This document shows positions 20,574 through 31,988 of a DNA stretch of 47,208 nt, in pieces; the stretch's first letter is position 1; each line of letters opens with the position of its first letter. The notes below the pieces were generated by a model. The model did no database searches, had not been told where the DNA came from, and saw only the letters and a list, made by a program, of their open reading frames with translations. The translations under genes were made by a program, and so were the position numbers. The DNA comes from Campylobacterales bacterium (GTDB lineage: Bacteria; Campylobacterota; Campylobacteria; Campylobacterales; QNZT01): positions 1 through 47,208 of the forward strand of contig JALWLO010000075.1 of NCBI GenBank assembly GCA_027084135.1. Direction: 5' to 3'.

Positions 20574-21394
20574 AGAAGCGTTTAAAGGAGTTCTTTTTCG
20601 ATGCCAACTTGATGCACTACGCATCAAGCCTAAGCTTTCACACACTATTAGCGCTGATACCGATACTGCTTATCTCACTTTTTATCTTTAGCCAACTGCC
20701 TATCTTTCAAGAGCTTATCATCAATGTAAAGAGCTTTATCTTCTCCTCCATCATGCCGGTCAAGCAACAGATAGTATCGGATTATATCGATAAGTTTTTG
20801 CAAAATACTAAAGATCTAGGACTTATCGGTGTCATCTTTGTGCTCTATGTCTCTATCATGTTTTTTGACGACTATGAGTATGTGGTCAATAAGATTTTTC
20901 ATAAAACGCCCAGAAAATTCCTACACTCCATCTCTATCTACCTACTGATAACAGTGTTAATGCCTCTTGGGTTAGCACTTTCGATATACCTCTCGATCAA
21001 AGCAAACCTACTCCTCCACAGCTACCACTATACCAAAAGCATCAATATCCTCACTTTGACCTCCTATCTTATCGCTTGGTTTCTCTTTTTTATGCTTTAT
21101 AAAATATCGGCAAATACAAAAGTGAGTACTAAGAGTGCATTTATTAGCTCATTTGCGGCATCTTTTGTCTGGTTTCTATCCAAAACCCTCTTCTTCTACT
21201 ATGTCACCTACAACAAAACCTACTCAAACATCTACGGCTCATTCTCAACCGTTATGTTTTTTGCGATATGGATCTATCTCTCTTGGATCATCTTTCTTTA
21301 CGGCGTTAAGCTCTGTTACATTTTAGATAAAAAGTATGATGACCGTCACCAAAGAGAGCCAAAGGAAAATCCGATATCTGATGGCAAGGAGTGA
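20570..21394 (+). CDS. YihY/BrkB-family inner membrane protein
   Basis: ASSLSFHTLLALIPILLI, six TM, FSTVMFFAIWIYLSWIIFLYGVKL. Confidence 0.85.
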   Translation: MKKRLKEFFFDANLMHYASSLSFHTLLALIPILLISLFIFSQLPIFQELIINVKSFIFSSIMPVKQQIVSDYIDKFLQNTKDLGLIGVIFVLYVSIMFFDDYEYVVNKIFHKTPRKFLHSISIYLLITVLMPLGLALSIYLSIKANLLLHSYHYTKSINILTLTSYLIAWFLFFMLYKISANTKVSTKSAFISSFAASFVWFLSKTLFFYYVTYNKTYSNIYGSFSTVMFFAIWIYLSWIIFLYGVKLCYILDKKYDDRHQREPKENPISDGKE

Positions 21395-22573
21395 AAATAG
21401 TAGAAAGAGTAGCAATAGAGGCGTTGGCGTTTTGATATGATAAGTTGTTGTCTCAATATTTAAAAGTGACAGCAAGAGCCCATCCAATGCATCCCCGTAA
21501 CCTATCAGGTGCAAAAAGAGGGTAAGCGGATAGAAGATAACAAAAGCGATCGTTAAAAAGGGTGAAAGCAGTTGCAAAAGTGTCCACTTATCAAATATAG
21601 AGTGCACAATAGGTAGCATCATCCAAAATACCCAAAAATTAAGTGACACTGCCAACTTCCATCCCTTTAGATCGCCAAAGTGGTGTAAAAAGAGATAGAT
21701 AAAGTATATACCGCTTACACTAAACCAAAACGCCACACTAAATAGGAGTCTGGGATTTAGAGCTATAAGCAGTAAGATCGCTACAAAAAGTGTCTCAAAT
21801 GAGATGATTTTAATGTGTCTTGTTACCAAAAAGAAGATGAGAAGCATCATACTAAACGATCGTATCATCGAGACGGGAGAACCAATCGTCACCATATAGA
21901 AAAAGAGAAGTGTAAGTACTACGAAACCGAGATCAAACGCTCTATTTCTATAGGGAAAGTAGTGAGTGTGAAACGGATGATAGATCAACTTTAGTACGAA
22001 AAAGAGTAATAGATATAAAAATCCAAGATGATAACCGCTAATAGCAAGCAAATGAGAGATACCTAGATTGGATATCTTTTCCCTAAGCGCTTTTGAGATC
22101 GGCTTTGCGAAAAAGAGTGCCCCGTAAAGCTCCTTTATAAGAGTATTTTCATGTATCTCTGCAACTTTTTTAGAGAGTCTTTCTCTAAGCGTTGTTTGTT
22201 TTGGAAGAAGCTCAAGATTAAAGGTTGGAGCATAAAAGCCTTTTAAAAAGTTCCAAAAAGAGATTTTTTTAGTCACCACCGTAACTTTGATATCCCTATC
22301 TCTTAAATCTTTAATATCTTCATAATTGGTGGTATAAAAGCTAAAATCTCCCTTTTTTGCTTTCAGCTTCAATACCCAGTAATTTCTTTTTCCTTTACTT
22401 TTGCGGTATTGGTTTAAAACTTTTGCTTCTAAATCATAAAATTTATCTCCGCTGAATGTTTGGTAAAGATTGTACTCTCTATATAGATTTGTAAAAAATA
22501 GAAAAAAGATGAAAAAAAGAAAAAGTAGATACTCTCTTTTACTCTCAAAAAGCCTAAGCTTCTCTAGTTTCAT
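21323..22573 (-). CDS. comEC: ComEC/Rec2-family competence protein
   Basis: LGISHLLAISGYHLGFLYLLLFF, VSMIRSFSMMLLIFF motifs. Confidence 0.85.
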   Translation of the reverse strand: MKLEKLRLFESKREYLLFLFFIFFLFFTNLYREYNLYQTFSGDKFYDLEAKVLNQYRKSKGKRNYWVLKLKAKKGDFSFYTTNYEDIKDLRDRDIKVTVVTKKISFWNFLKGFYAPTFNLELLPKQTTLRERLSKKVAEIHENTLIKELYGALFFAKPISKALREKISNLGISHLLAISGYHLGFLYLLLFFVLKLIYHPFHTHYFPYRNRAFDLGFVVLTLLFFYMVTIGSPVSMIRSFSMMLLIFFLVTRHIKIISFETLFVAILLLIALNPRLLFSVAFWFSVSGIYFIYLFLHHFGDLKGWKLAVSLNFWVFWMMLPIVHSIFDKWTLLQLLSPFLTIAFVIFYPLTLFLHLIGYGDALDGLLLSLLNIETTTYHIKTPTPLLLLFLLFSLLAIRYRIFLWLSLVTVIILFI

Positions 22574-24000
22574 TAGATAGGGGGTAGTTCTATCTTAGAT
22601 TTTGCCGCATCAACCTCCGCACTCTCGTAAACGATCTCAACCGGGACACTACCGCCGTCAACAAAGCGGGTGAAGCTCTTTTGAAAGATCAATTTTGCCA
22701 CTCCAAGAGGTCCGTTTCTATTTTTACCGATGATGATCTCAGCCTCCTCCTCCATCTTCTCGACGAAGGTACTCTTATACTCTTTACCCTCCTCTTTAGC
22801 TCTCTTCTCCTTCTCCTTCTCCTCTCTCATCTTATAAACATCATCTCTATATACGAACATAATAATATCCGCATCCTGTTCGATACTTCCGGACTCCCTG
22901 ATGTCACTCAATATCGGTCTTTTATCACTCCTGCTCTCAAGCGTTCTATTAAGCTGTGAGAGTGCAAGGATTGGTATATTTAACTCTCGGGCAAGCATCT
23001 TGAGACCCCTACTTATCTCCGCTACCTCTTGGTGTCTATCTTTGGCATTACCACTCATTAATTGCAAATAATCGATCACGCACAAACTTATCTCGGGATG
23101 ATTGGACTTGAGTTTTCTAAGCTTGCTTCTGAGTTGATGAATGTTTAACATTCCGTCATCATCGACAAAGAGTTTTTGGTTTGACATCAGATCCATCGCC
23201 GCACTGAGTCTACCCCACTCATCGTCATTGAGATCACCTACTTTCAGTCTCTGTAACGGTATGGAGGTTTTGGCACTAAGCATCCTTAGCATCAACTGCT
23301 CAGCCGGCATCTCAAGTGAAAATATCGCAACCCCTCTGCCATCATCAAGCGCTTTTTGCGCTAGATTGAGTGTAAAAGCGGTCTTTCCCATAGAGGGTCT
23401 TGCCGCTATGATGATAAGATCACCCTCGCCAAATCCGGCAGTCAATTTATTCAATTCGCTAAATCCGGTATCCACACCTACGACACCGTTGTTGCCTCTG
23501 GCTTTCATCTCTTTGATATGCTCAAGCGTTGAACTCACGATCTCGGGAGAGTCTCTAAAGTCACTACTGCTAGAGTCCACATTTATCTCATAAAGCCTCT
23601 TTTGAACCATATCCAAAAGATCACTGATGCTTAAATTATTTGAGATAGCCGCACTTTTGACTTCGGTGGTATATTTGAGAAGCTTTCTCTTTATCGAGAG
23701 CTCTTTCAACTCCTTCGCATACGCCTCGATATTTGAGATAGGTGTTGCAAGTATCACCTCTTCCAAAAGCTCCTCTTTATACCCCTTCTGACCGCTTAAC
23801 TTCTTTTTTAAAAACTCACTATCTATCGGTAAACTCTCCTGCTCCAACTCCTCCATCGCACCAAAGAGCAGTTGATGAAAGGGTAGATAGAAGTCTTCAC
23901 TCTTTAAAAAGGAAGCCACCTCCTCAAATAGTGATGGCTCAAAAATGATAGAGGATAGAATTGCTTTTTCGATATTGATATTATGAAGCGCCTCATCCAT
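22573..24000 (-). CDS. dnaB: replicative DNA helicase
   Basis: [62 protein letters not shown]. Confidence 0.96.
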   Translation of the reverse strand: MDEALHNINIEKAILSSIIFEPSLFEEVASFLKSEDFYLPFHQLLFGAMEELEQESLPIDSEFLKKKLSGQKGYKEELLEEVILATPISNIEAYAKELKELSIKRKLLKYTTEVKSAAISNNLSISDLLDMVQKRLYEINVDSSSSDFRDSPEIVSSTLEHIKEMKARGNNGVVGVDTGFSELNKLTAGFGEGDLIIIAARPSMGKTAFTLNLAQKALDDGRGVAIFSLEMPAEQLMLRMLSAKTSIPLQRLKVGDLNDDEWGRLSAAMDLMSNQKLFVDDDGMLNIHQLRSKLRKLKSNHPEISLCVIDYLQLMSGNAKDRHQEVAEISRGLKMLARELNIPILALSQLNRTLESRSDKRPILSDIRESGSIEQDADIIMFVYRDDVYKMREEKEKEKRAKEEGKEYKSTFVEKMEEEAEIIIGKNRNGPLGVAKLIFQKSFTRFVDGGSVPVEIVYESAEVDAAKSKIELPPI

Positions 24001-25060
24001 CGCTCATCTCCTTTGCGGCACTCTCTACCTCTTCTAAAAACTTCTCAACAAGGTTTTTCTCATCAAGTTTGGCGACCACTTCTCCCTTTCGCATAATCAG
24101 TCCGCTTCCTTTACCGTATGCGATAGCCACATCAGCACCCTTCGCCTCACCGATAGCGTTAACAACACAACCCATGACGGAGATATTGAGAGGCGTTTTG
24201 ATATGCCTAGTCGCTTTTTCTACTTCAGCCACTGCTTTGACTAAATCAACCTCTATCCTCCCGCAAGTAGGACATGAGATGATATTTACTCCATCTTTCA
24301 CCGCACCGGCATCTTTGAGTATCGCCCTACCTACCTCTATCTCCTTCTCTAGTTCTCCGGTTATGGAGACTCTCAATGTATCGCCGATCCCATCTAAAAG
24401 CAAGGTACCCAGTCCTATGGCAGACTTGATAGTCGAGTGAAACAGCGTTCCGGCTTCCGTAATCCCCAGGTGAAACGGATATGCAACAAGCGGTCTAAGT
24501 CTTCTGTACGCCTCTACCGTTCTTCCCACATCACTCGCTTTTAACGAGACTTTGATGTCGGTAAAACCTAAATCTTCAAGAAATTTGATATTATAAAGTG
24601 CCGATTCGACCATTCCTTTGGCTGTCTGTCCATACTTCCTCTCAAACTGCTCCTCCAAAGATCCGCAGTTTACCCCTACTCTAACGGGAATACTCCTCTC
24701 TTGACACGCTTTGACTATCTCTTTGATACGGCTCTTTTCACCGATATTTCCGGGGTTGAACCTGATACAATCAACCACCTTTGCCGCCTCGAGTGCTAAT
24801 CGGTAGTTAAAGTGAATATCAGCTACCAACGGAAGCGATATCTGCTCTTTGATACGCTTCAATGCAAGCGCATCTTCCATCTCAGGCACCGCAACCCTCA
24901 CGATATCCGCTCCAGCAAAGTGAAGCCTTCTTATCTGCTCGATGGTCGCTTCTACATCCCTTGTTTTAGAGTATGTCATCGACTGAACAGAGATAGGGGC
25001 ATCCCCGCCTACCGCAACATCACCTACAAAAATCTTCTTAGTCGGATATCTCATTATCAT
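23993..25060 (-). CDS. ispG: 4-hydroxy-3-methylbut-2-en-1-yl diphosphate synthase
   Basis: [43 protein letters not shown]; tracked ORF extends to a TTG at 25078, internal ATG at 25060 more likely. Confidence 0.94.
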   Translation of the reverse strand: MIMRYPTKKIFVGDVAVGGDAPISVQSMTYSKTRDVEATIEQIRRLHFAGADIVRVAVPEMEDALALKRIKEQISLPLVADIHFNYRLALEAAKVVDCIRFNPGNIGEKSRIKEIVKACQERSIPVRVGVNCGSLEEQFERKYGQTAKGMVESALYNIKFLEDLGFTDIKVSLKASDVGRTVEAYRRLRPLVAYPFHLGITEAGTLFHSTIKSAIGLGTLLLDGIGDTLRVSITGELEKEIEVGRAILKDAGAVKDGVNIISCPTCGRIEVDLVKAVAEVEKATRHIKTPLNISVMGCVVNAIGEAKGADVAIAYGKGSGLIMRKGEVVAKLDEKNLVEKFLEEVESAAKEMSDG

Positions 25061-25066
25061 GAAGTC

Positions 25067-25087
25067 ATTATCCCACAATTTGCATTA
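25067..25087. repeat. intergenic repeat family half-site (priA/ispG gap)
   Basis: ATTATCCCACAATTTGCATTA, similar to the other family ends. Confidence 0.6.
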
Positions 25088-25146
25088 AAAAGTGCATGAA
25101 CCCACCTAATCGCATCCGTTGAAAATAGATCCCAAATCCTAAAGAT

Positions 25147-26988
25147 CTATGAAAAACTCACCGGATCGATATCGATAGCGGTCATAGAATCCTCAAGCCC
25201 TTTTACGGCATTGAGTAGCGCGGCGGCACTCTTGCTTCTGAGAAGTATCTGAAAACGAAACTTTGAGCTTATCTTTTTGATGGGCGCCTCTCCCGCACCT
25301 ATAAACTCTATATCTTTCACATTTTGCAACTTATCTCTTAGTTCATAGAGTCTCTCTCTCGCTTTTTGCTCATTTTTATGGCTAATCTCTATCTTCAAAA
25401 GTCTTCTATAGGGTGGATAGAGCTCTTTCCTAAACTCTAATTCATCCTTTAAAAACGCCTCATACTCCTCCAGATAGCTCTCAAAAAACTCCCTATTTTG
25501 TGTCTGTATAACGACTCTTCCTTCACCGCTTCTACCGCTACGACCGGCTATCTGTACTACAAGCGACAGAGCCCTCTCTCTCGCTCGATAATCCCCCATA
25601 GCAAGCAGAGAGTCGATACCCATTATCACGGCTAGATCTACATTTGGATAGTCATGCCCTTTACTGATCATCTGGGTTCCGACCACCACATCGATCTCCC
25701 CCTCGGCAACCCTTTTTAAAAAACGCTCCAATTTCCTTGCGGTCGTTATCTCATCTGAATCAAACTTCGCTACTACGCTACCGCTAAACTCCTCACTAAG
25801 GCGCTCTACCACCTCCGTTGTTCCTATTCTGTTAGTACTAAGGCTGTTTGAGCCGCACTTCGGACAATGCTGCTCTATTCTTGAGGTGTAGTTGCAGTAG
25901 TGACAAATAAGAGCGTTTCTATCTAGATGTAGACTCATACCGACTGAACAAAAGGGACACTTTACGATTTCCCCACACTCAAGACAGCTTATATACTTAA
26001 AGTTTGCACGCGTCGGCAGAAAGATGATCACCTGCTTTTTCTTCTCCAAACTTCTCTTTATCTCATCAAGGATAAGAGGTGTTATTTGTGGGGTAGCGTT
26101 TTCAAATATGTAACTCTTTTTCGTGTTATGAAATGTCCCCTTTAGTCTAAAATTTGGGTATTTCGCATAAGAAGAGGCTAGCGGAGTTGCAGAACCTAGC
26201 ACCACTTTTGCCTTTAACTTCCTCCCCATATAGACCGCTACATCTTTGGCATTGATACGGGGTCTCTTGGCAGATTTATAGCTATCATCATGCTCCTCAT
26301 CTACCACTATCGCACCAATATCTCTCAACGGTAAGAAGAGAGCGGATCTAGCGCCGGCTACTATCTTTATCCTGCCCTCCTCTATTCCCTTTAGTACTAA
26401 CTCCTTTTTGGATTTGCTCACTTTGGAGTGCCAGATAGCAACGATATCTCCAAAATGGTGCTTTAAACGCTTCTCCATTTGCGGAGTGAGTGAAATTTCA
26501 GGCATCAAAAAGATAGCGCTTTTCCCCTTGCTTATCATCTCTTCAAAGAGTTTAAAGTATATCTCGCTCTTTCCACTACCGGTATCTCCAAAGAGTAGCG
26601 TTACATCTTCGTTCATGATAAAATGAAACGCCTCAAGCTGTTTTTTGGAGAGATCGATCTCTGTCTCTATGTTTAGCTTAGTACTAATCTTTTTAGTACT
26701 AGCTCTAAATGGAGTAAACAACCCTGCCGCTTCTCCCAAAGAACAGCTATAATATTTCGATAGAAATTCAAATATCTCCATATAGTCTTTTGAATACTCA
26801 CCAAGCCCTATATCTAGGACTTTTTCACATTTGAACGAGGGTTTTTCACATTGTGAAACGACAATAGCTTTAACTTTTTTATTTCTCAGTAAAACTTCTA
26901 CAACTTTTCCACTCTCAAGAGCAATATCGGATGCGTATGTGAGGGGTTTAAGAGGTGAAGAGATGATAGAGAGTTGATAGTAATATAT
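25147..26988 (-). CDS. priA: primosomal protein N' (PriA), probable ATA start
   Basis: LFGDTGSGKSEIYF, VVDEEHDDSYKS, CX2C zinc motifs, VVGTQMISKGHDYPNV; frame stays open upstream of the ATG at 26781, reading YYYQLSIISSPLKPLTYASDIALESGKVVEVLL. Confidence 0.85.
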   Translation of the reverse strand: MYYYQLSIISSPLKPLTYASDIALESGKVVEVLLRNKKVKAIVVSQCEKPSFKCEKVLDIGLGEYSKDYMEIFEFLSKYYSCSLGEAAGLFTPFRASTKKISTKLNIETEIDLSKKQLEAFHFIMNEDVTLLFGDTGSGKSEIYFKLFEEMISKGKSAIFLMPEISLTPQMEKRLKHHFGDIVAIWHSKVSKSKKELVLKGIEEGRIKIVAGARSALFLPLRDIGAIVVDEEHDDSYKSAKRPRINAKDVAVYMGRKLKAKVVLGSATPLASSYAKYPNFRLKGTFHNTKKSYIFENATPQITPLILDEIKRSLEKKKQVIIFLPTRANFKYISCLECGEIVKCPFCSVGMSLHLDRNALICHYCNYTSRIEQHCPKCGSNSLSTNRIGTTEVVERLSEEFSGSVVAKFDSDEITTARKLERFLKRVAEGEIDVVVGTQMISKGHDYPNVDLAVIMGIDSLLAMGDYRARERALSLVVQIAGRSGRSGEGRVVIQTQNREFFESYLEEYEAFLKDELEFRKELYPPYRRLLKIEISHKNEQKARERLYELRDKLQNVKDIEFIGAGEAPIKKISSKFRFQILLRSKSAAALLNAVKGLEDSMTAIDIDPVSFS

Positions 26989-27011
26989 AGTGCTCTCCTT
27001 TTTTTGAGAGC

Positions 27012-27266
27012 ATTATCCCAAATTTTACATTAAAAGGTAGATCAGATGCGTTGATGCTTGGTAGTATGGGCATTGAAGGAAAACGCAAGCGCACCCCGTA
27101 GGGGGAGAAGCGTAAAGAAAAAGCAAACTGCTTTGCTTTTTTAGCTTCACACGGCGATGCTTTATGCATACTTGCATAGCATACGCAGGGGAGGCTTTAC
27201 TTCAAAGCCGATGCTGCCAATGATTAATGCAGATGATGTGCCGGCTAATGCAAAATTTGGGATTAT
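27012..27266. repeat. about 255-bp MITE-like element with terminal inverted repeats
   Basis: ATTATCCCAAATTTTACATTA at 27012-27032; reverse complement of 27246-27266 is ATAATCCCAAATTTTGCATTA (19/21). Confidence 0.7.
27106..27147. other. strong hairpin inside the 255-bp element
   Basis: AAAAAGCAAA-CTGC-TTTGCTTTTT perfect 10-bp stem, extended outward by GAAGC/GCTTC. Confidence 0.7.
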
Positions 27267-27270
27267 ACTT

Positions 27271-27726
27271 CTATCTGGTTAAAAGATTGCAATATTTTTT
27301 TGTATCAGCATCATCATGATCGCAATCAAATGTTCCGTCACTAGAATTATAGGTAAAGTTGATATCTAGATTCATCACTCTAAAACTATATTTATCGTTT
27401 GCTACTTTCATCCAACCGCCGTTTTCATTTTTAGAGATGATAGGATAGTCTAAAAGCTTTTTTGTACTATTTCCGTCAAAGAGCTCTTCTCCTTCCACAT
27501 TTAAGGCAGCATCATCAAGCTGAGCAGGGTATCCGCTCTCGCCGCTAAGTAGCATTGTACTATGTACTAAAGCGATCGTACTTCTTATTGCGCTGACATC
27601 CCCCTTTCCTTTCGTTAAAATGGCATCATCTCTCGTTAGTGCCATTTTGCTTATAGCGATACTCGATATGACACCGAGTATCACTATCACCATTATAAGC
27701 TCTATCATCGTAAATGCTCTTTTCAT
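27271..27726 (-). CDS. type II pseudopilin-like protein
   Basis: MKRAFTMIELIMVIVILGVISSIAI prepilin motif; likely start at 27726. Confidence 0.8.
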   Translation of the reverse strand: MKRAFTMIELIMVIVILGVISSIAISKMALTRDDAILTKGKGDVSAIRSTIALVHSTMLLSGESGYPAQLDDAALNVEGEELFDGNSTKKLLDYPIISKNENGGWMKVANDKYSFRVMNLDINFTYNSSDGTFDCDHDDADTKKYCNLLTR

Positions 27727-27819
27727 CAATAGCTCCCAAAAAAATATCAAATATTATCTATTATTTAAAGTAAATCGACTACTTGTACGAAAACTTTAAA
27801 TCCGTTTCTCTTTTTTTGT

Positions 27820-27825
27820 TATAAT
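27820..27825 (+). promoter_or_regulatory. candidate -10 box of uvrB
   Basis: TTTTTTTGTTATAAT, T-rich -35 region typical of Campylobacterota sigma70 promoters. Confidence 0.5.
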
Positions 27826-27851
27826 GCACCACTTTATAAAGAGGAGCGTTC

Positions 27852-29825
27852 TTGAGTCTATTTCAGTTAGAAACACCCTATAAACCTTCAGGTGATCAAC
27901 CTCAGGCGATAGAGAAGATTGTCAAATCGATCAAAGAGGGGAATAAGTATCAAACCCTTTTAGGCGTAACAGGTAGCGGTAAAACTTATACGATGGCAAA
28001 AGTGATCGAGGCACTTGAGATGCCCACCCTCATCATGACGCACAATAAAACTCTTGCCGCCCAACTCTATAGTGAATTTAAACACTTTTTCCCTAAAAAC
28101 CATGTGGAGTATTTCATCTCATACTATGATTACTACCAGCCTGAAGCCTATATTCCACGCCAAGATCTCTTCATCGAAAAGGATAGTTCCATCAATGAAG
28201 AGCTTGAAAGACTTAGACTCTCCGCAACAGCTTCACTTTTAAGCTACAAAGATGTTATCTGTGTTGCTTCCGTATCCGCCAACTACGGCTTAGGAGATCC
28301 AAAAGAGTATAAAAGTATGGTACAGTCGATAGAGCTCAATCAAGATATCAACCAAAAAGAGCTCCTCCTTAGACTGGTAGATATGGGCTACAAAAGAAAC
28401 GACACCTATTTTGACAGGGGTGATTTTCGCGTCAGCGGCGATGTGATCGATATCTATCCTGCTTATAGCGAAGAGGAGGCTATTAGAATAGAGTTTTTCG
28501 GTGATGAAGTCGAAACGATCTACTACTTTGATACCTTGACAAATCGACGCATCAAAGATGTAGATAGAGTTATCATCTATGCGGCAAATCAATTTATCGT
28601 CGGTGAAAGCAGACTCAAAAATGCGATCAAAGAGATTGAAAAGGAGCTTGAGGAGAGGATAGCATACTTTAAAAAAGAGGGCAAACTGGTGGAGGCTCAA
28701 CGATTGGAGCAGAGAGTCGGGTTTGATCTGGAGATGATGCAGGCAACCGGAACATGTAAAGGGATAGAGAACTACGCAAGGTATCTCACAGGCAAAAAGC
28801 CGGGTGAAACCCCCTACTCGCTCTTTGACTACTTTAAAGAGATGGGTGAGAAGTTTTTAGTGATCGTAGATGAGTCTCATGTCTCACTGCCTCAGTTTCG
28901 CGGTATGTATGCGGGAGATAGAAGTAGAAAAGAGATATTGGTGGAGTATGGTTTTAGACTTCCAAGCGCTTTGGATAATCGTCCGTTAAAATTTGATGAG
29001 TTTATCAATAAAGATGCGCAATTTCTATTTGTATCGGCTACTCCGGGTGATCTTGAGTTGGAGCTCAGCGGAAAAAATGTAGCTACGCAAATCATCAGAC
29101 CGACCGGTCTACTTGATCCTGAAATCGAGATCATCGATAGTACCTACCAAGTTGAGAGGCTTCATGATGAGATCAAAGCGGTAATAAAAAGAGATGAAAG
29201 GGTACTGGTAACCACGCTTACCAAAAAGATGGCGGAAGAGCTCACCAAATACTACAACGAACTCGGTATCAAGACAAAATATATGCACTCCGATATCGAT
29301 ACGGTTGAGAGAACACAAATCATCAGAGCTTTTAGAAGGGGTGAATTTGATGTGCTTGTAGGAATCAATCTCCTTAGAGAGGGGCTTGACCTGCCGGAGG
29401 TGAGCCTAGTGGCGATACTTGACGCGGATAAGGAGGGTTTTTTACGAAGTGAGAGATCACTCATCCAAACGATGGGTCGAGCCGCAAGAAATGTAAACGG
29501 CAAAGTGCTTCTTTTTGCTAAAAAAGTAACCGAATCGATGCAAAAAGCGATAGAGATTACCCAAAGTAGAAGAGAGAAGCAGATCGCCTTCAATAAAGCA
29601 CACAATATCACACCAAGAAGTGTCAAAAGAGAGATGGATGAGAGTCTAAAGCTTGAGGAGTATGCGGAGGTTTATAACACCAAAGCCAAAGAGAAGATGC
29701 CGGCAAGTGAGAGACAAAAGATGATAAAAGAGCTCAAAGAGAAGATGTTGAAAGCGGCAAAGGAGCTTGAGTTCGAGTTGGCGGCGAAGTATAGGGATGA
29801 GATAGAGAAGCTTAAGAAGATGTAG
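27852..29825 (+). CDS. uvrB: excinuclease ABC subunit UvrB
   Basis: TTG start after [48 protein letters not shown]. Confidence 0.97.
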   Translation: MSLFQLETPYKPSGDQPQAIEKIVKSIKEGNKYQTLLGVTGSGKTYTMAKVIEALEMPTLIMTHNKTLAAQLYSEFKHFFPKNHVEYFISYYDYYQPEAYIPRQDLFIEKDSSINEELERLRLSATASLLSYKDVICVASVSANYGLGDPKEYKSMVQSIELNQDINQKELLLRLVDMGYKRNDTYFDRGDFRVSGDVIDIYPAYSEEEAIRIEFFGDEVETIYYFDTLTNRRIKDVDRVIIYAANQFIVGESRLKNAIKEIEKELEERIAYFKKEGKLVEAQRLEQRVGFDLEMMQATGTCKGIENYARYLTGKKPGETPYSLFDYFKEMGEKFLVIVDESHVSLPQFRGMYAGDRSRKEILVEYGFRLPSALDNRPLKFDEFINKDAQFLFVSATPGDLELELSGKNVATQIIRPTGLLDPEIEIIDSTYQVERLHDEIKAVIKRDERVLVTTLTKKMAEELTKYYNELGIKTKYMHSDIDTVERTQIIRAFRRGEFDVLVGINLLREGLDLPEVSLVAILDADKEGFLRSERSLIQTMGRAARNVNGKVLLFAKKVTESMQKAIEITQSRREKQIAFNKAHNITPRSVKREMDESLKLEEYAEVYNTKAKEKMPASERQKMIKELKEKMLKAAKELEFELAAKYRDEIEKLKKM

Positions 29826-29852
29826 GGTTTAGGGTTTAGGATATGGATTTGG

Positions 29853-29858
29853 TATAAT
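29853..29858 (+). promoter_or_regulatory. candidate -10 box of ppk1
   Basis: GGTATAATATG about 25 nt before the likely GTG start. Confidence 0.45.
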
Positions 29859-29882
29859 ATGTGCTACAAGGAGGATAAAAGA

Positions 29883-31988
29883 GTGAGGAACGAGATGGGA
29901 GAGCATGATTTAAATGATCCTTCACTTTATACCAACCGGGAGCTATCATGGTTAAAATTTAACTCAAGGGTATTGGCGCAAGCCCAAAAAGAGTCAAATC
30001 CTCTACTAGAAAAGTTAAAGTTTATCGCGATCTATTCAACCAATCTTGATGAGTTCTATATGATTAGAGTAGCCGGTCTAAAACAACTCTATTCAGCTAG
30101 AGTAACAACGAGCGGACCCGATATGATGACACCCCTTGAGCAACTCCAAGCGATAACCGACTATCTGCATAAAGAGAAAACCGTCCTGCAAAAAAGCTAT
30201 AAAGACATTATCAAAAGATTAAAATCCCACAATCTCTTTATCAAAGATTACAGCAGTTTGAGTGACGATATCAAAGCCAAAGCCGATGAGTTCTTCTATG
30301 AAAATATCTTTCCGGTTATCATCCCGATCGCAGTTGATGCCACTCACCCCTTTCCACCGCTTAACAATCTCTCTCTATCCCTTGCCGTAGTACTAGCTGA
30401 CGGCGATGAGAAGAAGTTTGCGATGATTAGGATTCCAAGGCTTCTTCCTAGATTTGTTCAAATTTCCAATGGACTTTATATACCGATAGAGACGATTGTC
30501 AGAGAGCATATCGATAAGATATTCCCGGGATTTGAAGTGGTCTCTTCCGCTACATTTAGGGTAACGAGAAACGCCGATATCGTCATCGAAGAGGAGGAGG
30601 CTGATGATTTTATGGAGATCCTGGAACAGGGGCTTAGAAGAAGAAAAAAGGGGGCATTTGTAAGACTTGAAATCGACTCTAACGCTTCGGAAGAGTTGAT
30701 CGATTTTCTCAATTCACACCTCAGAGTCTATCAAGAGGATATCTTTAAGTATGATATCCCCCTCAATCTCGGAGCGCTATGGGATATCGTCTCAAATAAA
30801 AACTTCTCCCATCTGCTTCTTCCGAGAAATGTACCTAAACTCTTGGCACCGTTTGATAAAAATGAGTCGATATTTAAGATCATAGATCGTGAAGATAGTA
30901 TGATACTTCTACCATATGAGAGTTTTGAACCAGTCGTAAAATTTATCCAAGAGGCGGCAAAAGATCCCAAAGTCCTCTCTATCCGTATAACACTCTACAG
31001 GATCGGAAAAAACTCTCCTATTGTCCAAGCGCTCATCGATGCTTCAAATAGCGGAAAGCAGGTTACAGCTATGGTGGAGCTAAAAGCCCGATTTGATGAG
31101 GAGAATAACCTCATCTGGGCAAAAGCGCTAGAGGATGCGGGTGCACATGTGATCTACGGCATCCCCGGCTTTAAAGTGCATGCCAAGATCGCTCAAGTCA
31201 TCAGAAAAAGTAACGATAAACTCAAGGTATATCAACACTTCTCCACCGGTAACTACAATGAAGCTACCGCTAAAATATATACCGATGTGGGATACTTTAC
31301 CTCTAGAGAGGAGTTACGGGCTGATAGTATCACCTTTTTCCATATCTTGACCGGCTTTTCAAAAAATAAGAAACTCAATAACCTCAAAATGAGTCCGTTT
31401 CAGATCAAAGATACGATACTAATGATGATTAAAAATGAGGCAAAAAGGGGTAGAGAGGGGCGCATCATAGCAAAGATGAACTCCCTGGTAGATAAAGATA
31501 TCATCAAAGCACTCTATCGTGCCAGCTGTGACGGGGTTCAAATCGATCTGATCATCAGAGGGATATGCTGTCTAAAGCCCGGTATCAAAGGTGTGAGTGA
31601 AAATATCAGAGTGATCTCTATCGTCGGTAAATATCTGGAGCACTCAAGGATATTCTATTTTAAACACTCCTCACCGTCGATCTATATCTCGAGTGCGGAC
31701 TGGATGCCTAGAAACTTGGAGAAGAGATTTGAGTTGATGGTACCGATCTATGATGAAGATATCAGTGATAAGCTAAAAGATCTTCTGCTCTTGCAACTCA
31801 AAGACAATCTGCTCGCTTGGGATTTACAGAGTGACGGAGAGTATCTATTAAGAACTCCTAAAGAGGGAGAGGAGCCGCTTGACTCTCAAGCCTATCTCGA
31901 AAACTATATCAATAAAATTTTCAAAAAAAATCGAAAATCGCTACAGAACCAAACACTTTCAAATAAAGATAAAAGGATGCTTAAATGA
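29883..31988 (+). CDS. ppk1: polyphosphate kinase 1
   Basis: [47 protein letters not shown] at 29883 preceded by AAGGAGG, so shorter than tracked ORF. Confidence 0.95.
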   Translation: MRNEMGEHDLNDPSLYTNRELSWLKFNSRVLAQAQKESNPLLEKLKFIAIYSTNLDEFYMIRVAGLKQLYSARVTTSGPDMMTPLEQLQAITDYLHKEKTVLQKSYKDIIKRLKSHNLFIKDYSSLSDDIKAKADEFFYENIFPVIIPIAVDATHPFPPLNNLSLSLAVVLADGDEKKFAMIRIPRLLPRFVQISNGLYIPIETIVREHIDKIFPGFEVVSSATFRVTRNADIVIEEEEADDFMEILEQGLRRRKKGAFVRLEIDSNASEELIDFLNSHLRVYQEDIFKYDIPLNLGALWDIVSNKNFSHLLLPRNVPKLLAPFDKNESIFKIIDREDSMILLPYESFEPVVKFIQEAAKDPKVLSIRITLYRIGKNSPIVQALIDASNSGKQVTAMVELKARFDEENNLIWAKALEDAGAHVIYGIPGFKVHAKIAQVIRKSNDKLKVYQHFSTGNYNEATAKIYTDVGYFTSREELRADSITFFHILTGFSKNKKLNNLKMSPFQIKDTILMMIKNEAKRGREGRIIAKMNSLVDKDIIKALYRASCDGVQIDLIIRGICCLKPGIKGVSENIRVISIVGKYLEHSRIFYFKHSSPSIYISSADWMPRNLEKRFELMVPIYDEDISDKLKDLLLLQLKDNLLAWDLQSDGEYLLRTPKEGEEPLDSQAYLENYINKIFKKNRKSLQNQTLSNKDKRMLK

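Noticed and set aside
22681-23593. Plus-strand ORFs antisense to dnaB
   Set aside because: Shadow ORFs; dnaB has full motif support.
26948-27169. 73-aa ORF on the minus strand
   Set aside because: Overlaps the repeat element and the extended PriA N-terminus; composition does not look like a protein.
29824-29840. Telomere-like TAGGGTTTAGGGTTTAGG between uvrB and ppk1
   Set aside because: Only two to three units in a short leader next to a good -10 box; most likely chance.
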